14,812 nt of DNA from Marinobacterium sp. xm-d-530 (lineage in GTDB: Bacteria; Pseudomonadota; Gammaproteobacteria; Pseudomonadales; Balneatricaceae), in assembly GCA_949499045.1 (NCBI GenBank), contig CATEEE010000110.1, positions 1-14,812 of the forward strand, read 5' to 3'. The position numbers and the translations under genes are program-made. Positions 1 to 7,085 of this stretch are shown here, in pieces. A model generated the notes under the pieces. The model did not search any database. It was not told where the DNA came from and saw only the letters and a program-made list of their open reading frames with translations. The stretch's first letter is position 1; every line of letters begins with the position of its first letter.

Positions 1-920
1 CTAATGAACAGTCCACTGTTCAGGCAAAAAGCGTAATTAACTGCGCAGGACCCTGGGTAGCTGACGTTCTTAATAACAACCTAAACCTGAATTCAAAACA
101 TGGTGTGAGATTGGTTAGAGGAAGCCATATTGTTGTTAAGAAGGTGTACGACCATGATCGAGCGTACATTTTTCAACAGAGCGATAATCGAATCATTTTC
201 GCAATTCCTTACGAGGATGACTTCACATTAATTGGAACGACGGATGTGGACCATGAAGGGCCAGCGGAAAAGGCATACTGTACGCCAGAGGAAAAAGAAT
301 ATCTTCTTGAGGCAGCATCAGAATACTTTGAAAAACCCCTGAAAAGTTCCGATGTGGTTTGGACATACTCGGGTGTTCGCCCCTTATACGATGACAATGC
401 ATCCTCTGCAACTGAAGCTACAAGAGATTATGTTCTTAAAGTTGACTCAGTTAACGGTCAAGCTGCCGCACTCAACGTATTTGGCGGTAAAATTACAACC
501 TATCGAAAGCTTGCTGAGTCAGCTCTAAAAGAGATGGAGAAGTTTCACCCTAATATGGGTAAGCCATGGACAGCTGGAATAGCACTACCGGGGGGACATT
601 TTGAACTGGGTGACATAGAGCAGCTGCTAAATCAAATCCAGGATAAATACCCATTTTTAAATGAGAATTGGGCAAAGCGTTTACTAAGAACTTACGGTAC
701 GGACCTGTTTGAAATCTTAGGTTCATCAAATACCATTGAGGATCTTGGCCAGCACTTCGGTTACAACCTATACGAAGCTGAAGTTAACTGGCTGAAGAAG
801 AAAGAGTGGGCTCAATCCGAAGAAGATATTTTGTGGCGAAGAACAAAACTAGGGTTACGATTAAGCCAAGACGATATAGATTCACTCAATTCATTTCTTG
901 CAAAACAACCGAGTGATTAG
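1..920 (+). CDS. glpD: Aerobic glycerol-3-phosphate dehydrogenase, C-terminal part (5' end outside window)
   Basis: GlpD is a membrane-associated FAD enzyme that oxidises sn-glycerol 3-phosphate to dihydroxyacetone phosphate and passes the electrons to quinone. The frame is open from base 3 to the TAG at 918-920 and gives 305 residues with no start, so the gene is cut by the window edge; the E. coli enzyme is about 500 residues. Visible family features are the NCAGPWV segment near the left edge, followed by a RGSHIVV stretch, the IGTTDVDHEGP segment, the YSGVRPL segment and the FGGKITTYRKLAE segment. A GTG at 105 in the same frame is internal, because family-conserved sequence continues upstream of it. 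The gene is followed after 67 bases by glpR on the same strand, which supports a role in glycerol use. No frameshift or stop interrupts the visible part. Confidence 0.95.
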   Translation, partial: NEQSTVQAKSVINCAGPWVADVLNNNLNLNSKHGVRLVRGSHIVVKKVYDHDRAYIFQQSDNRIIFAIPYEDDFTLIGTTDVDHEGPAEKAYCTPEEKEYLLEAASEYFEKPLKSSDVVWTYSGVRPLYDDNASSATEATRDYVLKVDSVNGQAAALNVFGGKITTYRKLAESALKEMEKFHPNMGKPWTAGIALPGGHFELGDIEQLLNQIQDKYPFLNENWAKRLLRTYGTDLFEILGSSNTIEDLGQHFGYNLYEAEVNWLKKKEWAQSEEDILWRRTKLGLRLSQDDIDSLNSFLAKQPSD

Positions 921-987
921 ATTCACCAATAGCTTAAGCACAGAGAAATGACTATGATTATAAAAACAACTGATTATGGAATTTTGA

Positions 988-1779
988 ATGCGCCAGCATC
1001 GTAGGTTTGAGTTCATTTTAGATAGAATTGCTGAAAGCGGTTTTGTGACTATTGATGAACTAACCTCTTCACTTGAAGTTACGCCTCAGACAATCAGGAG
1101 AGATGTCTCCCAATTGGAAAGCGAAGGTCAAGTTAAGCGTTATCACGGTGGAGTTGGCGCAGCCGAAAACAGTACAACTAATAGCTCTTATCAAACACGA
1201 AAAAGCGTCAACTCAGATGCTAAACAGACGATTGCAAAACTGGTTGCTAACTTCATTCCAGATGGTGCATCCCTCTTCATCAACATTGGCACAACGACAG
1301 AAGCTGTTGCAGAAGCACTTCTCAGCAAGCAAAACCTTACAGTCGTTACGAACAACTTAAACGTTGCTGTAACACTATCTTCCAAAAGCGACTTTACTGT
1401 TATTGTGGCTGGGGGAGAAGTCCGAAACAGTGATGGCGGTATTGTAGGGTCCCCCGCTACAGATTTGATCAACTCCTTTCAAATGGAGTACGCGATTATA
1501 GGCATAAGTGGTATTCAACCGGATGGCACCCTGCTTGATTACGACCTCAGGGAAGTAAGGGTTTCACAAGCAATCATAGCAAATGCCTCAGAGGTACTCC
1601 TTTGTAGCGACAACTCCAAATTTAGCCGAACCCCGATGGTAAAACTTGGGCATATAAAAGAGATATCAAGACTCTTTACGAACGATTGTCCAGATGATCA
1701 ATTCACCAATCTACTCTCAGAAAACGATGTGATTATTCACTGCCCAAACAAAAACTTAAAGCCTGTGACACAAGAGTAA
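988..1779 (+). CDS. glpR: DeoR-family glycerol-3-phosphate regulon repressor
   Basis: This 263-residue protein is a DeoR-type transcription factor, most likely GlpR, which represses glycerol/glycerol-3-phosphate genes until glycerol 3-phosphate binds. The N-terminal winged helix-turn-helix spans about residues 5-55, with the recognition-helix signature TPQTIRRD at 32-39 and the RYHGG wing at 51-55. The C-terminal sugar-phosphate sensor domain follows, with NIGTTTEA at 99-106, a VTNNLNVA segment and a GGIVG segment. The whole chain aligns from memory with E. coli GlpR, which is of similar length, including the LGHI and SKFSRTPMV-like regions near the end. The ATG at 988 has only a weak Shine-Dalgarno (GGA at 978-980). 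Tiny frames (948-1004 and 976-987) overlap or abut the start, so translation may be coupled. It lies downstream of glpD and is probably cotranscribed. No clear terminator follows. Confidence 0.93.
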   Translation: MRQHRRFEFILDRIAESGFVTIDELTSSLEVTPQTIRRDVSQLESEGQVKRYHGGVGAAENSTTNSSYQTRKSVNSDAKQTIAKLVANFIPDGASLFINIGTTTEAVAEALLSKQNLTVVTNNLNVAVTLSSKSDFTVIVAGGEVRNSDGGIVGSPATDLINSFQMEYAIIGISGIQPDGTLLDYDLREVRVSQAIIANASEVLLCSDNSKFSRTPMVKLGHIKEISRLFTNDCPDDQFTNLLSENDVIIHCPNKNLKPVTQE

Positions 1780-1984
1780 ACGCGGTCACAGCGCATACCC
1801 AAACCAGAACACTATGCCCCACAGAATAACTGGCCGGCAGCGCCAAGCTAACGCTCTCTCTTCGAAGCGTTGCTAGTGTAGAGACACACTGTCCAGAAGT
1901 GGCGAAGAAGACAAACAGAGCAATTCTAGACGTCAGAGATTTGCACACTCAAATTGAGACATAGTGATTTCTTTTAAACGCAGG
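1780..1984. other. Gap between convergent glpR and ycgN
   Basis: About 205 bases separate the converging glpR and ycgN genes. The only structure I can see is a short inverted repeat, AACGCT at 1850-1855 and AGCGTT at 1866-1871, with a 10-base loop and no T-run, which is weak as a terminator. A 71-residue minus-strand frame starting with GTG at 1948 crosses the gap but ends inside glpR, and I do not accept it as a gene. Nothing else could be supported. Confidence 0.4.
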
Positions 1985-2425
1985 CTATTCTGGCTCAATC
2001 ACGTAATCGATGAACTCATCTTCTATGATTTCGTTATCTTTGACTTCGTAGTAACTCAACACGGAAGCGTTCGCCTCAATGACACTGCGCTTGTTACCAC
2101 TGACCAACGGATGCCATTGAGGGAGTTCATGCCCTTCATAGATCAGACGGTAGGCACAGCTTTGCGGCAGCCAATGAAACTCTTCGACATCTTTTGGGTG
2201 CAGTTTGACGCAACTCGGTTGGCGAGTTGAACGATTAGGGTAATCACTACACTGGCAATCATCAGTGTTAAGAAGATGACAGACAACCGTGGTGTAGTAG
2301 ACCTCTTCGGTATCCTCATCCTCAAGTTTATGCAAACAACAAAGAGCACAACCATCACAGAGGCATTCCCACTCATCATGAGTCATCTGTTCCAGTGATT
2401 TACTGCGCCAAAACACCTCGGACAT
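1985..2425 (-). CDS. ycgN: YcgN/UPF0260 family cysteine-cluster protein
   Basis: This 146-residue cytoplasmic protein matches the YcgN (UPF0260) family of gammaproteobacteria, related to the YkgJ-type CxxCxxCC proteins. The key motif CDGCALCC lies at residues 23-30 (cysteines 23, 26, 29, 30). Further conserved segments are CLHKLEDEDTEEVYYT, a second group of cysteines near CHLLNTDDCQCSDY, and the WLPQSCAYRLIYEGHELPQWHPLVSG region. The cysteines suggest bound metal, often assumed to be zinc or an Fe-S cluster, but the biochemical role of the family is not established. The ATG overlaps the stop of ycgL by one base (TAATG), so translation is probably coupled. It is the last gene of the dnaX-ycgN cluster, and no convincing terminator is seen below 1985. 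Confidence 0.9.
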   Translation of the reverse strand: MSEVFWRSKSLEQMTHDEWECLCDGCALCCLHKLEDEDTEEVYYTTVVCHLLNTDDCQCSDYPNRSTRQPSCVKLHPKDVEEFHWLPQSCAYRLIYEGHELPQWHPLVSGNKRSVIEANASVLSYYEVKDNEIIEDEFIDYVIEPE

Positions 2426-2712
2426 TAACGAACACCTGTCTCTGGACGATCCATGTGTATATCCAGCATGTAGTCCTCTTTAGGAGGCGGCATCTGCAGG
2501 TAAAAACCTTGGTCACGGATACTTTCAAGGACTTTTGCAGTATCAGCACGAGCCAGTTTACGTTCGGCTGTTAGTGGCATATCCATCGAGTGAACCGGAG
2601 TGCCAAAGATCTCAATAAGGGCATCCGGGACGCGCTCTAAGCCTTCACGCTTATCAACGTAGAGATACATCTCTTCTTTTTTGGAGCTTTTATAAATAGA
2701 ACAAATTAACAT
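2425..2712 (-). CDS. ycgL: YcgL domain-containing protein
   Basis: This 95-residue protein belongs to the small YcgL family found in gammaproteobacteria. Recognisable parts are the N-terminal CSIYKSSKKEEMYLYVDKR strand region, the central segment around RVPDALIEIFGTP, and the GFYLQMPPP motif that most clearly marks the family. Length is normal for the family. Function is unknown; the fold is a small alpha/beta domain in characterised relatives. The ATG overlaps the TGA of rnd by one base (TGATG), and its own stop overlaps the ycgN start by one base, so rnd, ycgL and ycgN look translationally coupled. The rnd-ycgL-ycgN neighbourhood recurs in related genomes as far as I recall. Confidence 0.92.
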   Translation of the reverse strand: MLICSIYKSSKKEEMYLYVDKREGLERVPDALIEIFGTPVHSMDMPLTAERKLARADTAKVLESIRDQGFYLQMPPPKEDYMLDIHMDRPETGVR

Positions 2713-3893
2713 CAGTTTGACTCGTTTAATTCTGCTAGCTGATCAAGCAGAGCCTGACCAATCAAAGGTTTACGCCATCCACACAGGCTATCCGGCAATT
2801 CGTAATGGCCAGTTTCAACACCTGTGCGAATCAACGCCTCAATATCTCTTTTTCTAAGCAACAGCTCCGGCGCTACATTGTGTTGCTCAGCCGCTTTAAC
2901 ACCTACTGCACGCAAAGCTTTAAGATGAGCATGAAACTTGAATTTCAATGGCTGCTCAATCGGTTCAGGTGGGTTCTCTTGAGCGGACTTATCGGCATTT
3001 TTCAGGCAATGAATAATGTCATTGCCAAAATCCCAGACATTCCCAGAACGCAGCCCTTCAATCTTTCTCAAATCGTCGCGTTTATTGGGCCACTGCTGAA
3101 TCACATCGATAATTTGATGATTCGACAAGATTCGATTGCGTGCTTTGTCTCGTAAACGACTGGTGCGTTCACGCCAAATGGTAAGATCACGCAGAGCCGC
3201 CAACTTACGCGTCGGAACATTCCAAAGCTGAGAGAAGCGTCTGTAATAATCATCAACGTTTGCTTCGTTCGCAATAACACTGGCAACCAGCTCTTCGCAC
3301 TCTTCATTAACCCAATCGGTGCGTTCTAGTTTCTCGAGTTCTTTAAACTGCATCTGAGCGATTTCAGCAAGGTAGCAGACATCCAGCGCGGCATAGAGCG
3401 TCTGGTTATCGGTCAGAGGGCGTTGTAACCAGTCTGACTTGGTCTCACCCTTATCCAGGTCAATATCCAAGGCATGTTTCACAAGGCGCTGAAGCCCCAT
3501 ACTGAAACCCCAACCACAAAAAGCGGCCGCAACTTGGGTATCAAACATCGGCGAAGGTGCGGCTTTGTAGCGATGTTTAAACAACTCTACATCTTCGCCA
3601 CAGGCGTGCAGAACTTTTAAAACCTGGGGTGCTTCAAGAAGCTCCCTAAATGGGCGCCAGCGCTTAATCGGTAGAGGATCGATCAGGTAACAACTGTGTT
3701 GATCGGCGACTTGTATCAGGCCCGGCTTAGCGTAGAAAGTTGAAGTACGAATGAACTCGGTATCCAACGTAATCAATGGCACCTCTAACCACTGTTTGCA
3801 GTAGTGTGCCAACTGTTCTTCAGTATCAATCCAGATTGGGTTTTCTGCCGCTTTTCTTAGCTTAGAAAAATCGTAACCGCTAAAATCAATCAA
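2712..3893 (-). CDS. rnd: Ribonuclease D (DEDDy 3'-5' exoribonuclease)
   Basis: RNase D trims 3' ends of tRNA precursors and other small RNAs. With the TTG start at 3893 the protein has 393 residues (E. coli 375). The exonuclease domain fills about residues 20-200, with Exo I D44-x-E46 in LDTEFIR, Exo II D101 in HACGEDVELF, and Exo III Y167/D171 in YAALDVCYL, making it a DEDDy enzyme. An HRDC domain follows at about 205-285 (WNVPTRKLAALRDL onward), then a second HRDC-like C-terminal region. I prefer TTG at 3893 because it lies one base after the recR TAA, has GGAG about 8 bases upstream inside the recR end, and leaves an N-terminus of family length. An ATG at 3947 is also in frame, but its extra 18 residues (MAVHWPTHLL onward) are simply another frame of recR. 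Confidence in function is high, in the start moderate. Confidence 0.93.
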   Translation of the reverse strand: MIDFSGYDFSKLRKAAENPIWIDTEEQLAHYCKQWLEVPLITLDTEFIRTSTFYAKPGLIQVADQHSCYLIDPLPIKRWRPFRELLEAPQVLKVLHACGEDVELFKHRYKAAPSPMFDTQVAAAFCGWGFSMGLQRLVKHALDIDLDKGETKSDWLQRPLTDNQTLYAALDVCYLAEIAQMQFKELEKLERTDWVNEECEELVASVIANEANVDDYYRRFSQLWNVPTRKLAALRDLTIWRERTSRLRDKARNRILSNHQIIDVIQQWPNKRDDLRKIEGLRSGNVWDFGNDIIHCLKNADKSAQENPPEPIEQPLKFKFHAHLKALRAVGVKAAEQHNVAPELLLRKRDIEALIRTGVETGHYELPDSLCGWRKPLIGQALLDQLAELNESN

Positions 3894-3894
3894 C

Positions 3895-4497
3895 TTATCG
3901 CTCCATCTGGCGACGGCCAGCAAGTGCGTGGGCCAGTGTACCGCCATCTACGTACTCAAGCTCGCCACCCACAGGGACGCCATGAGCGATGCGACTGATG
4001 CTGACGTCAACATCGCGAAGCTGTTCGGCAATGTAGTGAGCCGTCGCTTCACCTTCTACTGTCGGGTTAGTTGCCAACACCAGTTCGTTAATTTCGCCCT
4101 GATAGACGCGATCCAGAAGTTGATCGATTTTCAAATCTTCTGGCCCTACCCCATCGATTGGCGACAGGTGACCGCCCAACACGAAATAGAGACCTGCGTA
4201 GCCCCCTGTCTGCTCGATCGCCATCAAATCGATCGGTGATTCCAAAACACACAAGGTTTTACGATCACGCGCTGCATTACTACAGATATCACAGACTGTC
4301 TGTTCAGAGAGGGAGTGGCACTGTTCACACTCACCAATATTCTGTGCAGCATCAGCAAGGGCACCACTGATCTGAATAGCGGCATCGCGATCACGCTCTA
4401 ACAAGTGGAGCGCCATACGCTGAGCCGTCTTAGGACCGACTCCGGGCAAGCGACGCAGCGCGCTGATTAACGACTCTAGCTTGGGGGTTAACGACAT
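3895..4497 (-). CDS. recR: Recombination mediator protein RecR
   Basis: RecR works with RecF and RecO to load RecA onto gapped DNA coated by single-strand binding protein. The 200-residue protein has full family length. Its parts in order are a helix-hairpin-helix (LPGVGPKTAQR, residues 17-27), a four-cysteine zinc finger (C57, C60, C69, C72), a Toprim domain at about 80-175 beginning near CVLESPIDLMAIE and containing VLGGHLSPIDGVGPEDL and LATNPTVEGEATAHYI, and the C-terminal ISRIAHGVPVGGELEYVDGGTLAHAL segment. The start codon follows the ybaB stop after two bases (TAATTATG) with no good Shine-Dalgarno of its own, so it is probably translated by coupling. Its last codons carry the ribosome binding site of rnd. 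The dnaX-ybaB-recR order is conserved in many bacteria. Confidence 0.98.
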   Translation of the reverse strand: MSLTPKLESLISALRRLPGVGPKTAQRMALHLLERDRDAAIQISGALADAAQNIGECEQCHSLSEQTVCDICSNAARDRKTLCVLESPIDLMAIEQTGGYAGLYFVLGGHLSPIDGVGPEDLKIDQLLDRVYQGEINELVLATNPTVEGEATAHYIAEQLRDVDVSISRIAHGVPVGGELEYVDGGTLAHALAGRRQMER

Positions 4498-4499
4498 AA

Positions 4500-4826
4500 T
4501 TAGAACGGCATCTTAAAGCCAGGTGGCACACCCATACCTTGAGTGATTTTTGACATCTGCTCTTGGCTAGTCGTTTCTACCTTACGCACTGCATCATTAA
4601 CCGCTGCAGCGATAAGATCTTCTAGAATCTCTTTGTCCTCTTCCATCAAAGAGTCATCGATGCTGACACGCTTAACGTCGTGACGGCCATTCATCACGAT
4701 GCTAACTAAGCCTGCACCCGCTTCACCGGTCACTTCAGCGCGAGCAATCTCCTCTTGCGCTTTTTGCATGTCCTCTTGCATCTTTTGGGCCTGCTTCATT
4801 AGGTTGCCCATTCCACCTTTCATCAT
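4500..4826 (-). CDS. ybaB: YbaB/EbfC family nucleoid-associated protein
   Basis: This 108-residue protein is a member of the YbaB/EbfC family of small dimeric DNA-binding proteins. The N-terminus MMKGGMGNLMKQAQKMQEDMQKAQEEI begins a long helix rich in K, Q, E and M, followed by a sheet region with AGAGLVSIVMNGRHDVKRVSID and a C-terminal helix (EILEDLIAAAVNDAVRKVE), ending in the MGVPPGFKMPF tail typical of the proteobacterial branch. Its role is chromosome-associated and not fully defined; it is almost always encoded between dnaX and recR, as here. A GAGGT ribosome binding site overlaps the TGA of dnaX and lies about 8 bases before the ATG at 4826. The second ATG at 4823 could also serve as the start. 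Confidence 0.97.
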   Translation of the reverse strand: MMKGGMGNLMKQAQKMQEDMQKAQEEIARAEVTGEAGAGLVSIVMNGRHDVKRVSIDDSLMEEDKEILEDLIAAAVNDAVRKVETTSQEQMSKITQGMGVPPGFKMPF

Positions 4827-4836
4827 AACTATGACC

Positions 4837-6819
4837 TCACTCTATCTCTAAAGGCTCAACGGATAGCTCATCTAACTGACCGTCAAACATCTCAATTAAT
4901 CGTTCCACATTGGGATCTTGTTTCAAATGTCTTACCGCGGCTATGCGTCGCTCTTCAGCTCGACGAATGCGATAGTTTACCGGCGTTTCACGTGTCTGCT
5001 CAGCTAACTGAAAATCCACCGACATAGGCTCTTGGAAAAAGGCAGTAATCGCATCGGAGATACGCTGTTTGTGTTGATCATTGAACAGCGCCTCCTGCTC
5101 AGCCGTATAGTGCAACACCATTCGATTGCCCTGCAGTGTCTCTAAAGACATCGCCTTTGCTAAGCTCTCTGTCATACCAGTAAGTTCCAGCTGAGCAATC
5201 AAATGCACCCAATCCTCAAGAGCGAAATTAGATAGCGTAATCGATTTTGCTGCAGGATTATGAGCCTGCTCAACTTGCTCAACAGGCTGAATCTCTTCAG
5301 CTTCAGCTGTCTCATCAGGCTTATCGTAAGTCGCTAGTGGCGTCTCTTCGCCAAACAGGTCAATTGCACTGTCCTTGGATTCAACGGGTACAGCAGCCGG
5401 TTCTTCCTTGGGTTCTTCAGTGTGCTCAGCTGGCTTAAATGGTTCAGCTGATTCAACCGCAGCGGACTCCAACGGAGCCGACACGGCCTCCATCGAGTCC
5501 GCTTCAAACTTTTTTGCCGTAGGCTCCTGATCTGCATATGCCTCAGCGGGTATCTCTTCCCAGGGTGGCGGATCATTCACAGTTGGCTGCGACGCTGAAG
5601 ACTGAGGCGCTTGTAGTGGCTCAACCACTGGATCAACAGGAGGCTTATCGATCGACGGCTGTGGAGCGGGCTCACTTACGATCGGCTGGGCCACTTCAGA
5701 TGGCTGAACTGGCGGTGCATCGATAGGACGTTGATCAACAGGACGGAATGCCAACATGCGTAACAGGCACATTTCTAATGCTTCGCGAGGGTTCGGTGAC
5801 ATTGGAAGATCACGACGCCCTGTTAATGCGATCTGATAGTAGAGTTGTATCTCTTCTGCTCGCACCTTCCCCGCAAGCGCTTGAACCTGAGCCTGATCCC
5901 CAAGGCTATTATCGATCGCAGAAGGGACTACTTGGGCTAAAGCCACCCGGTGAAGGATCGAAATCATTTCAGCTAACACGCCTGCGAAATCAGGTGAAAA
6001 CTCAGCCATGGCCGCTACCCGATCGATCGTTGCTTTACCGTCACCGGCCACAATCGCATCCAGTAGATCAAACACCAACCGATGATCAATGGTACCCAAC
6101 ATGGCACGCACATCATCTTCGCGCAGTGCGCCAGAGCCAAACGCAATGGCCTGATCGGTCAACGACAGTGCATCACGCATAGAGCCATCCGCTGAACGCG
6201 CAATCAGCCATAGCGAAGCGTCGTCAAAGGGGATGGACTCTTCACCTAGAACAAACTGCAAGTGAGAGACGATTTTTTCTGGAGCCATGTTCTTCAGATT
6301 AAACTGAAGACAACGACTCAAAATGGTCACAGGCAGTTTCTGTGGATCAGTTGTCGCTAGTAGGAATTTGACGTGTGGAGGGGGCTCTTCCAGCGTCTTC
6401 AACAAGGCATTGAATGACGAGGTCGACAACATATGAACCTCGTCTATCAGGTAGACTTTGTAGCGACCTTGAGTCGGTGCGTATTGAACGTTCTCCAATA
6501 GCTCGCGGGTATCTTCCACTTTGGTTCGCGATGCTGCATCGACCTCGATTAGATCAACAAACCGACCCTCAGCAATTTCGACACATGAGCTACAACGACC
6601 ACAAGGTTCAGAGCTGACACCCTCTTGGCAATTCAACGCTTTAGCAAACAGACGTGCAATGGATGTTTTACCCACACCACGTGTACCGGTAAACAGATAA
6701 GCGTGGTGTAAACGGTTCTCGTCGAGCGCATTCACAAGCGCTTTTAGAACGTGCTCTTGCCCAACCGTTTCAACGAAACGACGGGGACGCCATTTACGGG
6801 CTAAAACCTGATAACTCAT
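4837..6819 (-). CDS. dnaX: DNA polymerase III subunits tau and gamma
   Basis: DnaX is the ATPase core of the clamp loader; full-length tau also binds the DnaB helicase and the polymerase alpha subunit. The 660-residue tau has Walker A GTRGVGKTS at residues 45-53, zinc-binding cysteines C64, C73, C76 and C79, Walker B LIDEVHML near 124-131, and an SRC motif in ILSRCLQF. AAA+ domains I-III run to about residue 370. A proline- and acid-rich linker follows at about 370-525, then the tau-specific C-terminal domain starting near LSNFALEDWVHLIAQLEL. Within the linker is a -1 frameshift signal (separate entry) predicted to give gamma of 438 residues ending AKKV; E. coli values are 643 and 431. The ATG at 6819 is preceded by GAGG. 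The 4.5S RNA gene lies directly upstream, and ybaB and recR follow 10 and about 340 bases downstream. Confidence 0.98.
   Translation of the reverse strand: MSYQVLARKWRPRRFVETVGQEHVLKALVNALDENRLHHAYLFTGTRGVGKTSIARLFAKALNCQEGVSSEPCGRCSSCVEIAEGRFVDLIEVDAASRTKVEDTRELLENVQYAPTQGRYKVYLIDEVHMLSTSSFNALLKTLEEPPPHVKFLLATTDPQKLPVTILSRCLQFNLKNMAPEKIVSHLQFVLGEESIPFDDASLWLIARSADGSMRDALSLTDQAIAFGSGALREDDVRAMLGTIDHRLVFDLLDAIVAGDGKATIDRVAAMAEFSPDFAGVLAEMISILHRVALAQVVPSAIDNSLGDQAQVQALAGKVRAEEIQLYYQIALTGRRDLPMSPNPREALEMCLLRMLAFRPVDQRPIDAPPVQPSEVAQPIVSEPAPQPSIDKPPVDPVVEPLQAPQSSASQPTVNDPPPWEEIPAEAYADQEPTAKKFEADSMEAVSAPLESAAVESAEPFKPAEHTEEPKEEPAAVPVESKDSAIDLFGEETPLATYDKPDETAEAEEIQPVEQVEQAHNPAAKSITLSNFALEDWVHLIAQLELTGMTESLAKAMSLETLQGNRMVLHYTAEQEALFNDQHKQRISDAITAFFQEPMSVDFQLAEQTRETPVNYRIRRAEERRIAAVRHLKQDPNVERLIEMFDGQLDELSVEPLEIE
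5461..5528 (-). promoter_or_regulatory. Programmed -1 ribosomal frameshift signal in dnaX
   Basis: Reading the minus strand, an SD-like AGGAG lies at 5528-5524, the slippery heptamer A AAA AAG at 5515-5509, and a long hairpin at 5503-5461. The heptamer is in the correct phase (codons AAA 5514-5512 and AAG 5511-5509). After a one-base backward slip the next codons are GTT and TGA (5506-5504), so translation stops almost at once. The stem opens 5 bases after the heptamer, with 9 perfect outer pairs (5503-5495 with 5469-5461) and an inner GC-rich stem (GGA, one bulged G, GCCG pairing with CGGC and TCC around a TGT loop). The heptamer is identical to the one used in E. coli dnaX, where the same three elements make the gamma subunit. 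Activity here is inferred, but all parts are directly visible. Confidence 0.9.
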
Positions 6820-6914
6820 CCTATCCTCAATGGTCGGGAAACTTTAACCAGATACTAACATTTATCAGGGGTAAGGGAGAGTCAAACAGGTGGAATTTTT
6901 AACAGAAATGGAGA

Positions 6915-7020
6915 TGGCCCCACCAGCCACATCCCGGCACATGAGTCGACCGCTGTGGCTGCTCCCTTCCGGGCCTGACCAGGTTCACGGTTTATCATTG
7001 CGGGAGGACCAATGGGGCCA
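6915..7020 (-). ncRNA. ffs: 4.5S RNA, small bacterial signal recognition particle RNA
   Basis: The minus strand carries the conserved SRP RNA core: GGTCAGGCCC, the GGAA tetraloop, GGGAGCAGCC on the 3' side, and the flanking loop sequences that bind Ffh. The ends pair, TGGCCCCA at 7020-7013 with TGGGGCCA at 6922-6915, and inner helices include CCTCCCGCA near 7008-7000 with TGCCGGGATG on the other arm. The size of about 106 bases fits the short gammaproteobacterial type without an Alu domain. The RNA pairs with Ffh and FtsY in cotranslational membrane targeting. Its position just upstream of dnaX recurs in distant bacteria. I see no hairpin with a T-run between it and dnaX, so some transcripts may read through. 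End positions are approximate to a few bases. Confidence 0.95.
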
Positions 7021-7050
7021 CCACAAAAACACCTCGAATGAGGAGCGCGA

Positions 7051-7079
7051 AGTATAAGCACCCCGTTTAGCTATTGCAA
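7051..7079 (-). promoter_or_regulatory. Sigma-70 promoter of the 4.5S RNA gene with GC-rich discriminator
   Basis: On the minus strand TTGCAA (7079-7074) and TATACT (7056-7051) are separated by 17 bases, which is close to consensus. The bases just after the -10 box are TCGCGCTCC, a GC-rich discriminator of the kind seen in stable-RNA promoters under stringent control. Initiation about 7 bases downstream would leave a leader of roughly 24 bases before the 4.5S end at 7020, similar to the RNase P-processed leader known in E. coli. Confidence 0.75.
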
Positions 7080-7085
7080 ATGAAG

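Noticed and set aside
1850..1871. Inverted repeat AACGCT/AGCGTT as terminator or integron attC site
   Set aside because: The stem is only six pairs with a 10-base loop and no T-run, and the flanks do not fit the RYYYAAC/GTTRRRY core rules of attC.
1733..1948. Minus-strand 71-residue frame with a hydrophobic product
   Set aside because: It starts with GTG without a clear ribosome binding site, ends inside glpR on the opposite strand and resembles no family I can name with confidence.
5748..6182. Plus-strand 144-residue frame opposite dnaX
   Set aside because: It lies fully within the antisense of a conserved gene and has no recognisable domain.
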